Shown: positions 54,640 to 63,479, counted from the first letter of the stretch. The stretch: 64,000 bases of DNA from an uncultured Piscinibacter sp. (GCF_937952055.1 NZ_CALFYO010000022.1:1-64000), one strand, 5' to 3'. The notes: generated by a model from the sequence alone, not told the origin. Numbers and translations: made by a program.

Positions 54640-55211
54640 GCGCGCAGCCTCCACCAGGCGAGCGCGCAGGCCAGCGGACCGAGCACGGCGATCACCGCCG
54701 CCAGCGGCACGCGCCCCAGCGCCACGGCGCCGAAGGTGAGCAGCGCCACGGCCAGGCAAAGCCATGGCCCGAGGCGGTTGCCGTGCAAGCTGCCGAGCAG
54801 CTTGAAGGCGGTGGCGAGCACCAGACCCGCTGCCACCGCGCCCATGCCGCGCAAGGCGCCGGCCACCGCGGGCACCGATGCGAAGTGGTCGTAGACCAGC
54901 GTCAGCGCCATCACGATGGCCAGCGGCGCCAGCACCAGCCCGCCGAGCGCCGCCACGGCGCCACGCGTGCCGAACCAGCGGTCGCCGAGCATCAGCGCGA
55001 GGTTGACGATGTTCGGCCCGGGCAGCACCTGACTGGCCGACAGCAGCTCGACGAACTCCGCGCGCGACAGCCAGCGCTTGCGCTCGACCAGTTCCACCTG
55101 CGCCACCGCCAGCACGCCGCCGAAGCCCTGCAGTGCGAGGCGGGTGAAGCTCAGGAACAGGTCGCTGAGCGAGCGCGGGCCACCGCCACAGTCCTGGCCC
55201 GACGTGTTCAT
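54636..55211 (-). CDS. Chromate transporter, short-chain CHR subunit (first half)
   Basis: A 191-residue single-domain CHR protein with FLSFTRLALQGFGGVLAVAQ, then ELVERKRWLSRAEFVELL and SQVLPGPNIVNLALMLGDRW. The PGPN motif is the CHR signature. It overlaps the MFS gene upstream by 4 bases and the partner CHR gene by 4 bases, so the pair is coupled. It likely exports chromate; metal specificity is inferred from the family only. Confidence 0.9.
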   Translation of the reverse strand: MNTSGQDCGGGPRSLSDLFLSFTRLALQGFGGVLAVAQVELVERKRWLSRAEFVELLSASQVLPGPNIVNLALMLGDRWFGTRGAVAALGGLVLAPLAIVMALTLVYDHFASVPAVAGALRGMGAVAAGLVLATAFKLLGSLHGNRLGPWLCLAVALLTFGAVALGRVPLAAVIAVLGPLACALAWWRLRA

Positions 55212-56365
55212 GCCGGCCTCCGCGAGCGCGCTGCCGCCCAGGCGCTGAGCGTGATCGCCGCCGCCATCCAGGCACAGCCCACCCAGCTCAGCAGCGTGAA
55301 GCCCGAGTGCGTCAGCAGCATGCCGCCGCTGGCCGCGCCGACCGCCTGGCCAAGGTAGATCGCCGAGGTGTTCAGCGCCATCAGCGCTGGTGCCAGCATG
55401 GGCGCCGCGAGGCCGAGCCGCGCCTGCTGTGCCGAATTGGTCGAGAAGCAGCCCAACGCCCATGGCACCAGCACGATCGCCATCGATGCGAAGCCCGTCG
55501 CCAGTGGCCAGGCCAGCAGCGACAGCGTGATCAGCACCAGCGTCAGCGAGACGCTGCGCGCTGCGCCGAAGCGGTCGATGCCGCGCGTCAGCAGCACGTT
55601 GCCGATGAACCCAAATAGGCCGAACCAGGCGAACAGCAGGCTGATCTGGGTCGGCGTCGCCTGCAGCACCTGACGGTAGTAGGGCGCGAAGTAGGAGAAG
55701 AGCGTGAACTGCGCGGCGCTCTGCAGCGCGGTGACGGCGACGATGGCCATCAGCACCGGATGAGTGACGGCGTCGCGCCAGGCGGCCAGCGACAGCGCGG
55801 CCGGCTTCACGCCGTCGGGCATGGCCGCGTAGACCCAGGCGGCCGATGCGGCCGCGAGCAGCGCCACGGCGCCAAAGGCCATGCGCCAGCCGAAGGTCTC
55901 GCCGAGCCAGGCGGCGATCGGCATGCCCGCCACCGAGGCGACCGACCAGCCGAGAAAGACGAAGGTGATGGCGCGGCCGCGGTGCTCGGGCGCGGTCATG
56001 TGGCCGATCGCCGCGGCGGCCTGCGGCGTGAACACCGCAGCGCCAAGCATGCACAAGGCTCGCACCGGCGCGAGCGCCGCATAGTCGGGCATCGCTGCGG
56101 ACAGGGCATGTCCCAATGCATACCAGGCGAGGGCGAAGGCAAGCAGCCGGCGACGATCGAAGCCCGCCACCCAGCCGGCCAGCAGCGGCGCACCCACGCC
56201 CATCACCACGGCGCCGACGGCGATCAGCTGTCCGGCCAGGGCCACCGACACCTGCAGCGACCGCGCCAGGTCGTTGAGCGTGCCGGCCACCACCATCACG
56301 CCACAGCCAATGACGAAATTGCCGCTGAGGAGCGCCCAGCGCACCTGGCCCGCGCCGGCGCTCAT
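55208..56365 (-). CDS. MFS transporter
   Basis: A 385-residue major-facilitator protein with twelve hydrophobic segments. The motif-A-like loop is GWVAGFDRRRLLAF after helix 2. HMTAPEHRGRAITFVFLGWSVASVAGMPIAAWLGETFGWR in helices 4-5 matches the DHA1/AraJ-type efflux group. Substrate unknown. It overlaps the dehydrogenase gene upstream by 4 bases and the CHR gene downstream by 4 bases. Confidence 0.87.
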   Translation of the reverse strand: MSAGAGQVRWALLSGNFVIGCGVMVVAGTLNDLARSLQVSVALAGQLIAVGAVVMGVGAPLLAGWVAGFDRRRLLAFALAWYALGHALSAAMPDYAALAPVRALCMLGAAVFTPQAAAAIGHMTAPEHRGRAITFVFLGWSVASVAGMPIAAWLGETFGWRMAFGAVALLAAASAAWVYAAMPDGVKPAALSLAAWRDAVTHPVLMAIVAVTALQSAAQFTLFSYFAPYYRQVLQATPTQISLLFAWFGLFGFIGNVLLTRGIDRFGAARSVSLTLVLITLSLLAWPLATGFASMAIVLVPWALGCFSTNSAQQARLGLAAPMLAPALMALNTSAIYLGQAVGAASGGMLLTHSGFTLLSWVGCAWMAAAITLSAWAAARSRRPA

Positions 56366-57369
56366 CGCATCACGCGCAGTGCGTCCGGGTTGACGATGTT
56401 CGTCGGCTTCTGGTGGATGAAGTTGACGACGTTCTCGAACGCCGCGCGGAAATAGAGCTCGTAGCTGTCCTGCTCGACGTAGCCGATGTGCGGCGTGCAC
56501 ACCGCGTTCTCCAGGCGCAGCAGCGGGTGACCCTGCAGGATCGGCTCGCTCTCGAACACGTCGACCGCGGCCATTCCGGGTCGACCGCGGTTCAGCGCGC
56601 CGACCAGCGCGCCTTCCTCGATCAGTTCCGCGCGCGAGGTGTTGACCAGCAGCGCGGTCGGCTTCATGCGCGACAGCGCGTCCAGCTTGACGATGCCGCG
56701 CGTTTTGTCGTGCAGCCGCAGGTGCAGCGTCAGCACGTCGCTGCTCTCGAAGAACTGCTCGCAGCCCTCGGCGGCGCGGAACCCGTCCGCCACGGCGCGC
56801 TCGCGCGAGGCCTCGCTGCCCCACACCTGCACCTGCATGCCGAAGGCGCGGCCGTAGCCGGCGACCATCTGGCCGATCTTGCCGTAGCCCCAGATGCCCA
56901 GCGTGCGGCCCTTGAGCACCATGCCGATGCCGAAGTTCGCCGGCATCGACGCCGCCTTCAGCCCCGACTGCTGCCAGGCACCGTGCTTGAGGTTGCCGAT
57001 GTATTGCGGCAGCCGTCGCATCGCCGCCATGATCAGCGCCCAGGTCAACTCCGCCGGAGCGACCGGCGAGCCCACCCCCTCCGCGACGGCGATGCCCAGT
57101 CGTGTGCAAGTCTCGACGTCGATGTGCGGGCCGATGCGGCCGGTCTGCGAGATCAGCTTCAGCTTGGGCAGCTTCTCGAGCAGCTGGCGCGGGAACTGGG
57201 TGCGCTCGCGGATCAGCACCAGCACTTCGGCGTCACGCAGCCGGATCGACAACTGGCCGATGCCCTTGACGGTGTTGGTGAACACCTTGGCGTTCAGGGG
57301 TTCCAGCATGGTGGCGCACTGCAGCTTGCGCACGGCGTCCTGATAGTCGTCGAGGATGATGATGTTCAC
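56362..57369 (-). CDS. D-2-hydroxyacid dehydrogenase
   Basis: A 335-residue NAD-dependent enzyme starting at GTG, MNIIILDDYQDAVRKLQCAT, which is characteristic of one bacterial branch. The Rossmann loop GYGKIG lies at 161-166. Catalytic Arg246, Glu275 and His294 are present (TSRAELI, VFESEPI, PHIGYVE). Probable substrates are 2-keto or 2-hydroxy acids; specificity is unassigned. It is first in a four-gene overlapping string with MFS and CHR genes. Confidence 0.88.
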   Translation of the reverse strand: MNIIILDDYQDAVRKLQCATMLEPLNAKVFTNTVKGIGQLSIRLRDAEVLVLIRERTQFPRQLLEKLPKLKLISQTGRIGPHIDVETCTRLGIAVAEGVGSPVAPAELTWALIMAAMRRLPQYIGNLKHGAWQQSGLKAASMPANFGIGMVLKGRTLGIWGYGKIGQMVAGYGRAFGMQVQVWGSEASRERAVADGFRAAEGCEQFFESSDVLTLHLRLHDKTRGIVKLDALSRMKPTALLVNTSRAELIEEGALVGALNRGRPGMAAVDVFESEPILQGHPLLRLENAVCTPHIGYVEQDSYELYFRAAFENVVNFIHQKPTNIVNPDALRVMR

Positions 57370-57511
57370 GGCGGCAGGTCGGAAAACTCGCGCTCGATTG
57401 TGCACGGGCGGCGCGGCCTCGTTACGGTCCGCGATTCTCCTTGCCCGCTGCGGAGAACCCGATGCTGATCAGCGGGCGCTGAGTGCGCGTTGACGAGTCG
57501 CCGGCCCGCGG

Positions 57512-57961
57512 TCAGGGCCACATGTCCTTGGGACTGGCGAGGCTGGCGAAGCCCGACCGCGGTGCGCGCGTTGGAAAGTGGCGGTTGAGCGTCGCCAGGC
57601 GTCGGTCGGCCTCGCTCTGGCTGAGTTCCAGAGAAACCAGCGCGAACACCTCGGCGCGCAGATGCCAGAGCTCACGCATCGACTTGGCGAATTCGATGCG
57701 GTCGAGCAGCGCGGTGGCTGCAGGAAGCTGCAGATCGGCCGCCGCGGCGAAGAAGTCCTGGCGCGCAGCCGCCAGGGACATCGAGCGATCGGCGGAGTCA
57801 TCGCTGCGCGCGTCGTCGCCGGGCCAGCCGGCGGTCAACCAGGTGCGCACGCGCGACAGCCAGTCCTGCGCCGGCCGGTGGCGCTCGGGCGGACAGATTT
57901 CCAGCCGCGCAGGCCGCGTTCGGCCCGGGGGGGGGTGGTGGTCGTGCGGGTGCGACAGCAT
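57512..57961 (-). CDS. Conserved-looking hypothetical protein (149 aa)
   Basis: A 149-residue protein with a variable His/Pro/Arg-rich N-terminus (MLSHPHDHHPPPGRTRPARL) and a helical C-terminal half (LPAATALLDRIEFAKSMREL; WHLRAEVFALVSLELSQSEA; RRLATLNRHFPTR) that looks like a genuine folded domain. It has no membrane segment and no recognised family. A shadow frame exists on the other strand, but the composition and helical pattern favour this one. It is divergent from the acylase gene at 58112. Confidence 0.6.
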   Translation of the reverse strand: MLSHPHDHHPPPGRTRPARLEICPPERHRPAQDWLSRVRTWLTAGWPGDDARSDDSADRSMSLAAARQDFFAAAADLQLPAATALLDRIEFAKSMRELWHLRAEVFALVSLELSQSEADRRLATLNRHFPTRAPRSGFASLASPKDMWP

Positions 57962-58111
57962 GGTCCCAACGGGTACTCGTCGAATTGCGAGAGTGGGTCC
58001 AGTGTGAACCTGCCCGCGGCGGCGTGGCGTGGCGAGAAGCGGCGGAAAGTGCGGCTTTTTCCCGCTCTGGCGTAAGCTGCGCGCCTGCCGAAGATGGACG
58101 GAGAAAAAAGA

Positions 58112-60517
58112 ATGCGTTGGATTCGGAGACTTGGGCTGCTGCTGGCCGTGCTCGTGGCGGTGTCGGCCGTGGCCATCGGCAGCTATCGGTCGCGGGTACT
58201 GCCCCAGGCCGACGGCACGCTCCAGCTGCGCGGGCTTGCTGGCGAGGTCCGCATCGAGCGCGATGCCGCCGGCATCCCGACGATTCGTGCGGCGAGCATG
58301 GAGGACGCCTCCTTCGCGCTGGGCTTCGTGCATGCGCAGGACCGGCTGTGGCAACTCGAGACGCACAGACGCATCGGCTCCGGACGACTTGCCGAGGCTT
58401 TCGGCGCTGCAGCGCTGGAGACTGACCGCTTCCTGCGTGCGCTGGGCGTGAAGCGTGCCGCCAACGCACAGTGGGAGCGTATCGAGCCGCGCTCGCGTGC
58501 CTTGTTGAGTGCCTACAGCGAAGGCATCAACGCCTTCGTGCAGGGAGCGATGAAGGCGCGCCCGCCCGAGTTTCTCATCCTGGGGCTGCATCCCGAGGCC
58601 TGGACGCCGCAGGACAGCCTCGCATGGGCGATCATGATGGCCTGGGACTTGGGCGGCAACTGGACCACCGAGTTGCAGCGCATGCGTCTCGCACTGCGCA
58701 TGCCGGTGACACGCATCAACGAACTGCTGCCGCCTTATCCGGGCGACAAGCCGCTGGTCACCGCCGACTATGCCGCGCTGTTCCGTGCGCTGAAGGTCGA
58801 TGGCACGCTCGGCGCGCAGGCCCTGGCGGCGGCGCCGGAATCCGGCATCGAGGGCGTGGGCTCGAACAACTGGGTGGTGGCGGGCTCGCACACCACCACC
58901 GGCAAGCCGCTGCTCGCCAACGACCCGCACTTGAAGCTGAGTGCGCCGGCACTGTGGTACTTCGCGCGCATCGAGACGCCGGCGGGGAAGGTGGCCGGCG
59001 CCACCATGCCGGGTCTGCCGACGGTGGTGCTGGGGCAGAACGAGCACATCGCCTGGGGCTTCACCAACACCGGCCCGGACGTGCAGGATCTCTACCTCGA
59101 GCGCCTCCAGCCCGGTGATCCGGGCCGTTACCAGACGCCGCAGGGCTGGGAGAAGTTCGACACCTTCGCCGAGACGATCAAGGTGAAGGGGCAGGCCGAC
59201 GTCAGCCTCACCGTGCGCGCGACGCGCCACGGGCCAGTGATTTCCGACGGTGGTGCCGGCGAGGGTCTGACCGGCCCCGCCGCGACGCCCGCCTATGCGA
59301 TCGCGATGCGCTGGACGGCTCTCGACCCCGACCCCGGCACGATGGAGGCGAGTTTGGACATGGCGCAGGCGCGCTCGGTCGACGAGTTCGTCAGGGCCAC
59401 CGCACGCTACGTCGCGCCGATGCAGAACATGGTGGTGGCCGACCGCGCCGGCCGCATTGCCGTCGTCTCGGCCGGGCGCGTGCCACTGCGCAAGCCCGAC
59501 AACGAACTGAAGGGCCAGGTGCCGTCACCCGGCTGGGAGGCCCGCTTCGACTGGGCCGGCTTCCTCGACCCGACGGCCACCCCGCGCGAGGCCGATCCGG
59601 TGCGGGGCTGGATCGCCACCGCCAATCAGCGCATTCACCCGGTCGACTACCCACACTACATCAGCAGCGAGTGGGCGCCGCCCTACCGCATGCAGCGCAT
59701 CGAGCAGATGCTCGCGGCGAAGCCGAAGCATTCGATCGAGGATCTGCGTGCGATGCAGGCCGACGACCTGTCGCTGGCCGCGCTGCGGCTGCTGCCCGTG
59801 CTGCGCCAGGCTGCCTCGGATCACCCGCTGGCCGAGGCGGCACAACGCGAGCTGGCCGACTTCGACGGACGCATGGTGGGCGGCAAGGCCGCGCCGCTGA
59901 TCTTCTGGGCCTGGGCTCGGCAGCTCGCGCAAGGGCTGTTCGCCGAAGAAGCGGGACCGACTGTGTGGTCGGCGAGCGCGCGGGCGTACCGGGAAGCGCT
60001 CGAGGCGGTGATGGAGCGCAACGACGCCTGGTGGTGCGATGACAAGTCGACACCGGCGGCGGAGAGCTGCGCACAGCAGAACGCGGCCGCGCTGACGCGT
60101 GCACTCGACGAACTGCAAGCGGCCCAGGGCGCCGACCTGGCCGCCTGGCGATGGGATCGAGCGCACCAGGCGCGCTCGGAACATCGTCCGTTCAGCAAGG
60201 TGAAGGCGCTGGCCCGCTGGTTCGAACTGCGCACTTCGGTGGGCGGCGACACCTACACCGTCAACGTGTCGCGCGTCAACCTCAAGCCCGACGCCACCAC
60301 TGGCGAGCTGTACCTCGATGAACATGGCCCCTCGCTGCGCGCCCTCTACGACCTCGGCGACCCGCTGCAGTCGCGCTTCATGCACTCGACCGGGCAGTCG
60401 GGCATCGTGCTGTCGCCGCTGTATGGCCGCTTCGTCGACCACTGGGCGAAGGTGGAGTACGTGCCGGTGTGGAGCGGAGCCGCCGAGCACACGCTGGTGC
60501 TGCAACCCCGTCGCTGA
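58112..60517 (+). CDS. Penicillin acylase family protein (Ntn-hydrolase precursor)
   Basis: An 801-residue precursor with an N-terminal anchor or signal segment (MRWIRRLGLLLAVLVAVSAV). An alpha chain follows to about residue 250, and the processing site lies at GVG-Ser251-NNWVVAGSHT, where Ser251 becomes the N-terminal nucleophile of the beta chain. The family includes penicillin, cephalosporin and acyl-homoserine-lactone acylases (PvdQ/QuiP-like), acting in the periplasm. The true substrate cannot be read from sequence. GGAG eight bases upstream supports ATG 58112 over ATG 58094. Confidence 0.9.
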   Translation: MRWIRRLGLLLAVLVAVSAVAIGSYRSRVLPQADGTLQLRGLAGEVRIERDAAGIPTIRAASMEDASFALGFVHAQDRLWQLETHRRIGSGRLAEAFGAAALETDRFLRALGVKRAANAQWERIEPRSRALLSAYSEGINAFVQGAMKARPPEFLILGLHPEAWTPQDSLAWAIMMAWDLGGNWTTELQRMRLALRMPVTRINELLPPYPGDKPLVTADYAALFRALKVDGTLGAQALAAAPESGIEGVGSNNWVVAGSHTTTGKPLLANDPHLKLSAPALWYFARIETPAGKVAGATMPGLPTVVLGQNEHIAWGFTNTGPDVQDLYLERLQPGDPGRYQTPQGWEKFDTFAETIKVKGQADVSLTVRATRHGPVISDGGAGEGLTGPAATPAYAIAMRWTALDPDPGTMEASLDMAQARSVDEFVRATARYVAPMQNMVVADRAGRIAVVSAGRVPLRKPDNELKGQVPSPGWEARFDWAGFLDPTATPREADPVRGWIATANQRIHPVDYPHYISSEWAPPYRMQRIEQMLAAKPKHSIEDLRAMQADDLSLAALRLLPVLRQAASDHPLAEAAQRELADFDGRMVGGKAAPLIFWAWARQLAQGLFAEEAGPTVWSASARAYREALEAVMERNDAWWCDDKSTPAAESCAQQNAAALTRALDELQAAQGADLAAWRWDRAHQARSEHRPFSKVKALARWFELRTSVGGDTYTVNVSRVNLKPDATTGELYLDEHGPSLRALYDLGDPLQSRFMHSTGQSGIVLSPLYGRFVDHWAKVEYVPVWSGAAEHTLVLQPRR

Positions 60518-60530
60518 CGCAGTTCCGCCA

Positions 60531-60842
60531 TCAGACTTGGCCGAACAGCGCCTTGCGCTGCGGCGTGTACTTCCACCATGGGGCTGCCGGCGCGCCGCTC
60601 ATGAAGTCGGTGGCGGCCATGAAGGTGTCCAGCACGCAGGGATCCTGGCGCTGCCCGGTGGCGGCGCACAGCTTCTGGTAGAGCACGAAGGCGTCCTTGC
60701 CGCGCAGGTCGGCGGGCGTGCGGATGCCGATCAGGCGCAGGTCCGCGGCCAGCGCCGGACCGATGTTGGGCAACTGCTCGAGTGTCTGGCAGTCGGCCGC
60801 ACTGGCCGCCTTGGGGGCCTTGATCATCAGCGCCGCTCCCAT
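60531..60842 (-). CDS. Helix-hairpin-helix protein of the Cdd1 (mitomycin-resistance-like) family
   Basis: A 103-residue protein matching the Cdd1/PF11731 pattern: LEQLPNIGPALAADLRLIGI (helix-hairpin-helix), then LYQKLCAATGQRQDPCVLDT and FMSGAPAAPWWKYTPQRK. It probably binds DNA or nucleic acid non-specifically. It directly follows lexA on the same strand with 1 base between, so it may be part of the SOS transcript. Confidence 0.85.
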   Translation of the reverse strand: MGAALMIKAPKAASAADCQTLEQLPNIGPALAADLRLIGIRTPADLRGKDAFVLYQKLCAATGQRQDPCVLDTFMAATDFMSGAPAAPWWKYTPQRKALFGQV

Positions 60843-60843
60843 C

Positions 60844-61521
60844 TCACATCAGCATGTTGTTGCGGATCAGACCGACGGCCAGACCTTCCAGCTCGAACTC
60901 GGTTTCGCCGGGGTGCACCACGATGGTCTGAAAATCGGGGTTCTCGGGAATCAGCTCGATGGCGTTGCGCGTGCGGCGGAATCGTTTCACGGTGACCTCG
61001 TCACCGAGGCGGGCCACGACGATCTGGCCATTCTTCGCGTCCTTGGCCTTCTGCACGGCGAGCAGGTCGCCGTCCATGATGCCGGCGTCGCGCATGCTCA
61101 TGCCGCGCACCTTGAGCAAGTAGTCGGGGCGGCGCGGGAACATGCTCGCCTCCACCAGGTAGGTCTGGTCGATGTGTTCCTGCGCGAGGATCGGGCCGCC
61201 GGCGGCAACGCGTCCGACCAGCGGCAAGGACAACTGCGCCAGGCTGGGCAGCGGCAGGATGAACTGCTTGCCGCGCGATTCGTTCAGCGCGCGCAATGTG
61301 TCAGACTTCAAGCGGATGCCGCGCGAGGTGCCGCCTACCAGTTCGATGACGCCTTTGCGTGCCAGCGCCTGCAGGTGCTCCTCGGCGGCATTGGCCGACT
61401 TGAAGCCGAGCTCGGCGGCGATCTCCGCCCGTGTGGGCGGGGCACCGGTGCGTTCGATGGCGCTTTGCACCAGGTCGAGGATCTGCTGCTGGCGGTCGGT
61501 GAGTTTGGGCTTTTCCTGCAC
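60844..61521 (-). CDS. lexA: LexA repressor
   Basis: A 225-residue SOS repressor starting at GTG (MQEKPKLTDRQQQILDLVQS). The winged-helix domain includes PPTRAEIAAELGFKSANAAE. The self-cleavage site Ala107-Gly108 (GRVAAGGP) and the catalytic dyad Ser142 (GMSMRDAG) and Lys179 (TVKRF) are each exactly 23 residues beyond the positions I recall for E. coli LexA. Two CTG-N10-CAG operators lie upstream, at 61552-61567 and 61571-61586, showing autoregulation. Cdd1 gene follows after 1 base. Confidence 0.96.
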   Translation of the reverse strand: MQEKPKLTDRQQQILDLVQSAIERTGAPPTRAEIAAELGFKSANAAEEHLQALARKGVIELVGGTSRGIRLKSDTLRALNESRGKQFILPLPSLAQLSLPLVGRVAAGGPILAQEHIDQTYLVEASMFPRRPDYLLKVRGMSMRDAGIMDGDLLAVQKAKDAKNGQIVVARLGDEVTVKRFRRTRNAIELIPENPDFQTIVVHPGETEFELEGLAVGLIRNNMLM

Positions 61522-61551
61522 GGGGGCTCCTGGGCGGGAATGACGTCGTCG

Positions 61552-61567
61552 CTGGATAGATGTCCAG
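61552..61567. promoter_or_regulatory. LexA box 1 (CTG-N10-CAG)
   Basis: CTGGATAGATGTCCAG is a 16-base LexA operator of the CTG-N10-CAG type, 31 bases before the lexA GTG. Its outer six bases on each side form a near-perfect inverted repeat. Confidence 0.85.
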
Positions 61568-61570
61568 TGA

Positions 61571-61586
61571 CTGTATTTTCATCCAG
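61571..61586. promoter_or_regulatory. LexA box 2 (CTG-N10-CAG)
   Basis: CTGTATTTTCATCCAG is a second LexA operator, 3 bases from box 1 and 10 bases before the ATG of the asparaginase gene. A perfect 10-base palindrome TTTCCGGAAA (61587-61596) fills the space to that ATG. Both boxes sit between the divergent genes. Confidence 0.85.
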
Positions 61587-61596
61587 TTTCCGGAAA

Positions 61597-62526
61597 ATGC
61601 AAGACATCGCACAGACCGTGGCTGTGCTGGCCACGGGCGGGACGATCGCCGGCACCGCCGCGAACCCCGCCGACAACATCGGCTACACGGCCGCTCAGCT
61701 CGGTGTCCGCGCGCTCATCGAGGCCGTGCCGGCGCTGCGCGAGGTGCCGCTCATCGCGGAGCAGGTGGCGCAGCTCGACAGCAAGGACATGGATTTCACG
61801 GTGTGGGCGACGCTGGCCCGGCGTGTGGCCCACCACCTGGCGAGCGAAGAGGTGGCCGGCATCGTGATCACGCACGGCACGGATACGCTGGAGGAGACGG
61901 CCTACTTGCTGCAGCGCCTGCTCGCACCGGCCAAGCCGGTGGTGCTGACCGCCGCGATGCGGCCGGCCACCGCGCTGCTGCGCGACGGCCCGCAGAACCT
62001 GCTCGATGCGGTGACGCTGGCACGCGAGCCCGGCGCGCGTGGCGTGATGGCGGCACTCGCCGGCACGGTGCATTCGTCCTACGACGTGCGCAAGGTGCAC
62101 AGCTACCGGGTCGAGGCGTTCGCATCGGGGGATGCAGGGCCGCTGGCGCGTTTCGAGGAAGGCCGCGTGCGGCGTCTGCGCGACTGGCCGACCGGCAAGG
62201 CGCTCGGGCTCGACGTGCTGGCGGCCCCCTGGCCCTGGGTGGAACTCGTCACCAGCCACGCCGGCGCGCGTGCCGAGGGCGTTCAGGCGCTGGTCAGGGC
62301 CGGTGTGCGAGGCATCGTCGTGGCCGGCACCGGCAACGGCAGCTTGCACCATGTGCTGGCGGCGGCGTTGGTCGAGGCCCAGCATGCCGGAGTGACTGTG
62401 TGGCGCAGCACGCGCTGCCTCGACGGTCCGGTGCAGGCCAGAGCTGGCGACCTCATCCCCGTGGCGGGGACGCTGACGCCGGTGCAGGCGCGCATCGAAT
62501 TGATGCTTCAGCTGATGCGCCGCTGA
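61597..62526 (+). CDS. L-asparaginase (type II-like, no signal peptide)
   Basis: A 309-residue asparaginase. The first Thr of the active site is in VLATGGTIAGT (Thr16), and the second set is THGTDTLEET (Thr95-Asp96). Later signatures include VLTAAMRPATALLRDGPQNL and GIVVAGTGNGSL. The sequence resembles type II enzymes, but the N-terminus (MQDIAQTVAV) has no signal peptide, so it is likely cytoplasmic. It is divergent from lexA, and its ATG lies 10 bases after a LexA box, suggesting possible SOS influence. Confidence 0.92.
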   Translation: MQDIAQTVAVLATGGTIAGTAANPADNIGYTAAQLGVRALIEAVPALREVPLIAEQVAQLDSKDMDFTVWATLARRVAHHLASEEVAGIVITHGTDTLEETAYLLQRLLAPAKPVVLTAAMRPATALLRDGPQNLLDAVTLAREPGARGVMAALAGTVHSSYDVRKVHSYRVEAFASGDAGPLARFEEGRVRRLRDWPTGKALGLDVLAAPWPWVELVTSHAGARAEGVQALVRAGVRGIVVAGTGNGSLHHVLAAALVEAQHAGVTVWRSTRCLDGPVQARAGDLIPVAGTLTPVQARIELMLQLMRR

Positions 62527-62533
62527 AACGCGT

Positions 62534-62956
62534 TCAGACGACGGCCAGCGTGACGTCGATGTTGCCGCGCGTGGCGTTCGAGTAGGGGCAGACCTGGTGC
62601 GCGGCGTCGACCAGCGCCTGCGCTTCTTCCTTCGACCACCCGGGAATGCTGATCTGCATCGCCACCTGGATGCCGAAGCCGGCCGGGATCGGGCCGATCG
62701 CCACGTCGGCGGTGATCGAAGCGTCGACCGGCACGACCTTCTTGCGCTGGCCGGCGACGAACTTCATCGCCCCCATGAAGCAGGCCGAGTAGCCGGCGGC
62801 GAACATCTGCTCGGGGTTGGTGCCGTTGCCGTTGCCGCCCATCTCCTTCGGCGGGGCCAGCGTGACGCTCAGCTTGCCGTCATCGGACCTGGAGGTGCCT
62901 TCGCGGCCGCCGGTGGTGGTGGCGCGGGCGGTGTAGATCACTTTCTCGAGAGCCAT
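62534..62956 (-). CDS. ohr: Organic hydroperoxide resistance protein
   Basis: A 140-residue OsmC/Ohr-family peroxidase. The two redox cysteines are Cys59 (GYSACFMGAMK) and Cys123 (HQVCPYSNATRGN). The start MALEKVIYTARATTTGGREG is typical of Ohr. It reduces organic and lipid hydroperoxides using lipoylated partners. It is 10 bases downstream of ohrR on the same strand, in an ohrR-ohr operon. Confidence 0.95.
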   Translation of the reverse strand: MALEKVIYTARATTTGGREGTSRSDDGKLSVTLAPPKEMGGNGNGTNPEQMFAAGYSACFMGAMKFVAGQRKKVVPVDASITADVAIGPIPAGFGIQVAMQISIPGWSKEEAQALVDAAHQVCPYSNATRGNIDVTLAVV

Positions 62957-62966
62957 GGAACTTCCT

Positions 62967-63455
62967 TCAAGGATGGTGGGGCGGGGAATTGGTCCCGAGC
63001 AGCTGCGTGCGCAGATGCTGCAGGCGCTGGGTGAGCGAGACCAGTTCGTCGGCGCTGCAACCGCTGGCGGCTGCCAGTTCGCGGGGTACAGGTTGCGCGC
63101 GCTGCTTGAGCGAGCGGCCCGACGCGGTCAGGCTGACGATGACGCGGCGTTCGTCAGCGGCGGCGCGCGCGCGCTGCAGCCATCCGGCGGCCTCCATGCG
63201 CTTGAGCAGCGGCGTCAGCGTGCCGGAGTCAAGGAACAGGCGTTCGCCCAGCTCGCCGACGGACAGGTCGTCGCGCTCCCACAGCACCAGCAGCACGAGG
63301 TACTGCGGGTAGGTCAGGCCGAGCGGCTCGAGCAGCGGTTTGTAGAGCTTGGTCATCGCCAGCGACGACGAATACAGCGCGAAGCACAGCTGCCGGTCGA
63401 GCTGCAACCAGTCGAGGCTGCGGGGCGCTGCGGGAGCGTTCGTGGTGCGAGGCAT
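62967..63455 (-). CDS. ohrR: MarR-family organic peroxide sensor OhrR
   Basis: A 162-residue repressor. The peroxide-sensing Cys24 sits in the family motif DRQLCFALYSSSLAMTKLYK. The winged helix runs through LSVGELGERLFLDSGTLTPL and VIVSLTASGR. Oxidation of the Cys releases it from its operator, derepressing ohr. It is followed by ohr after 10 bases and preceded by a palindromic operator at 63480-63492. Confidence 0.95.
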   Translation of the reverse strand: MPRTTNAPAAPRSLDWLQLDRQLCFALYSSSLAMTKLYKPLLEPLGLTYPQYLVLLVLWERDDLSVGELGERLFLDSGTLTPLLKRMEAAGWLQRARAAADERRVIVSLTASGRSLKQRAQPVPRELAAASGCSADELVSLTQRLQHLRTQLLGTNSPPHHP

Positions 63456-63479
63456 GGTGTGGACTGTATTTCAAGTTGA

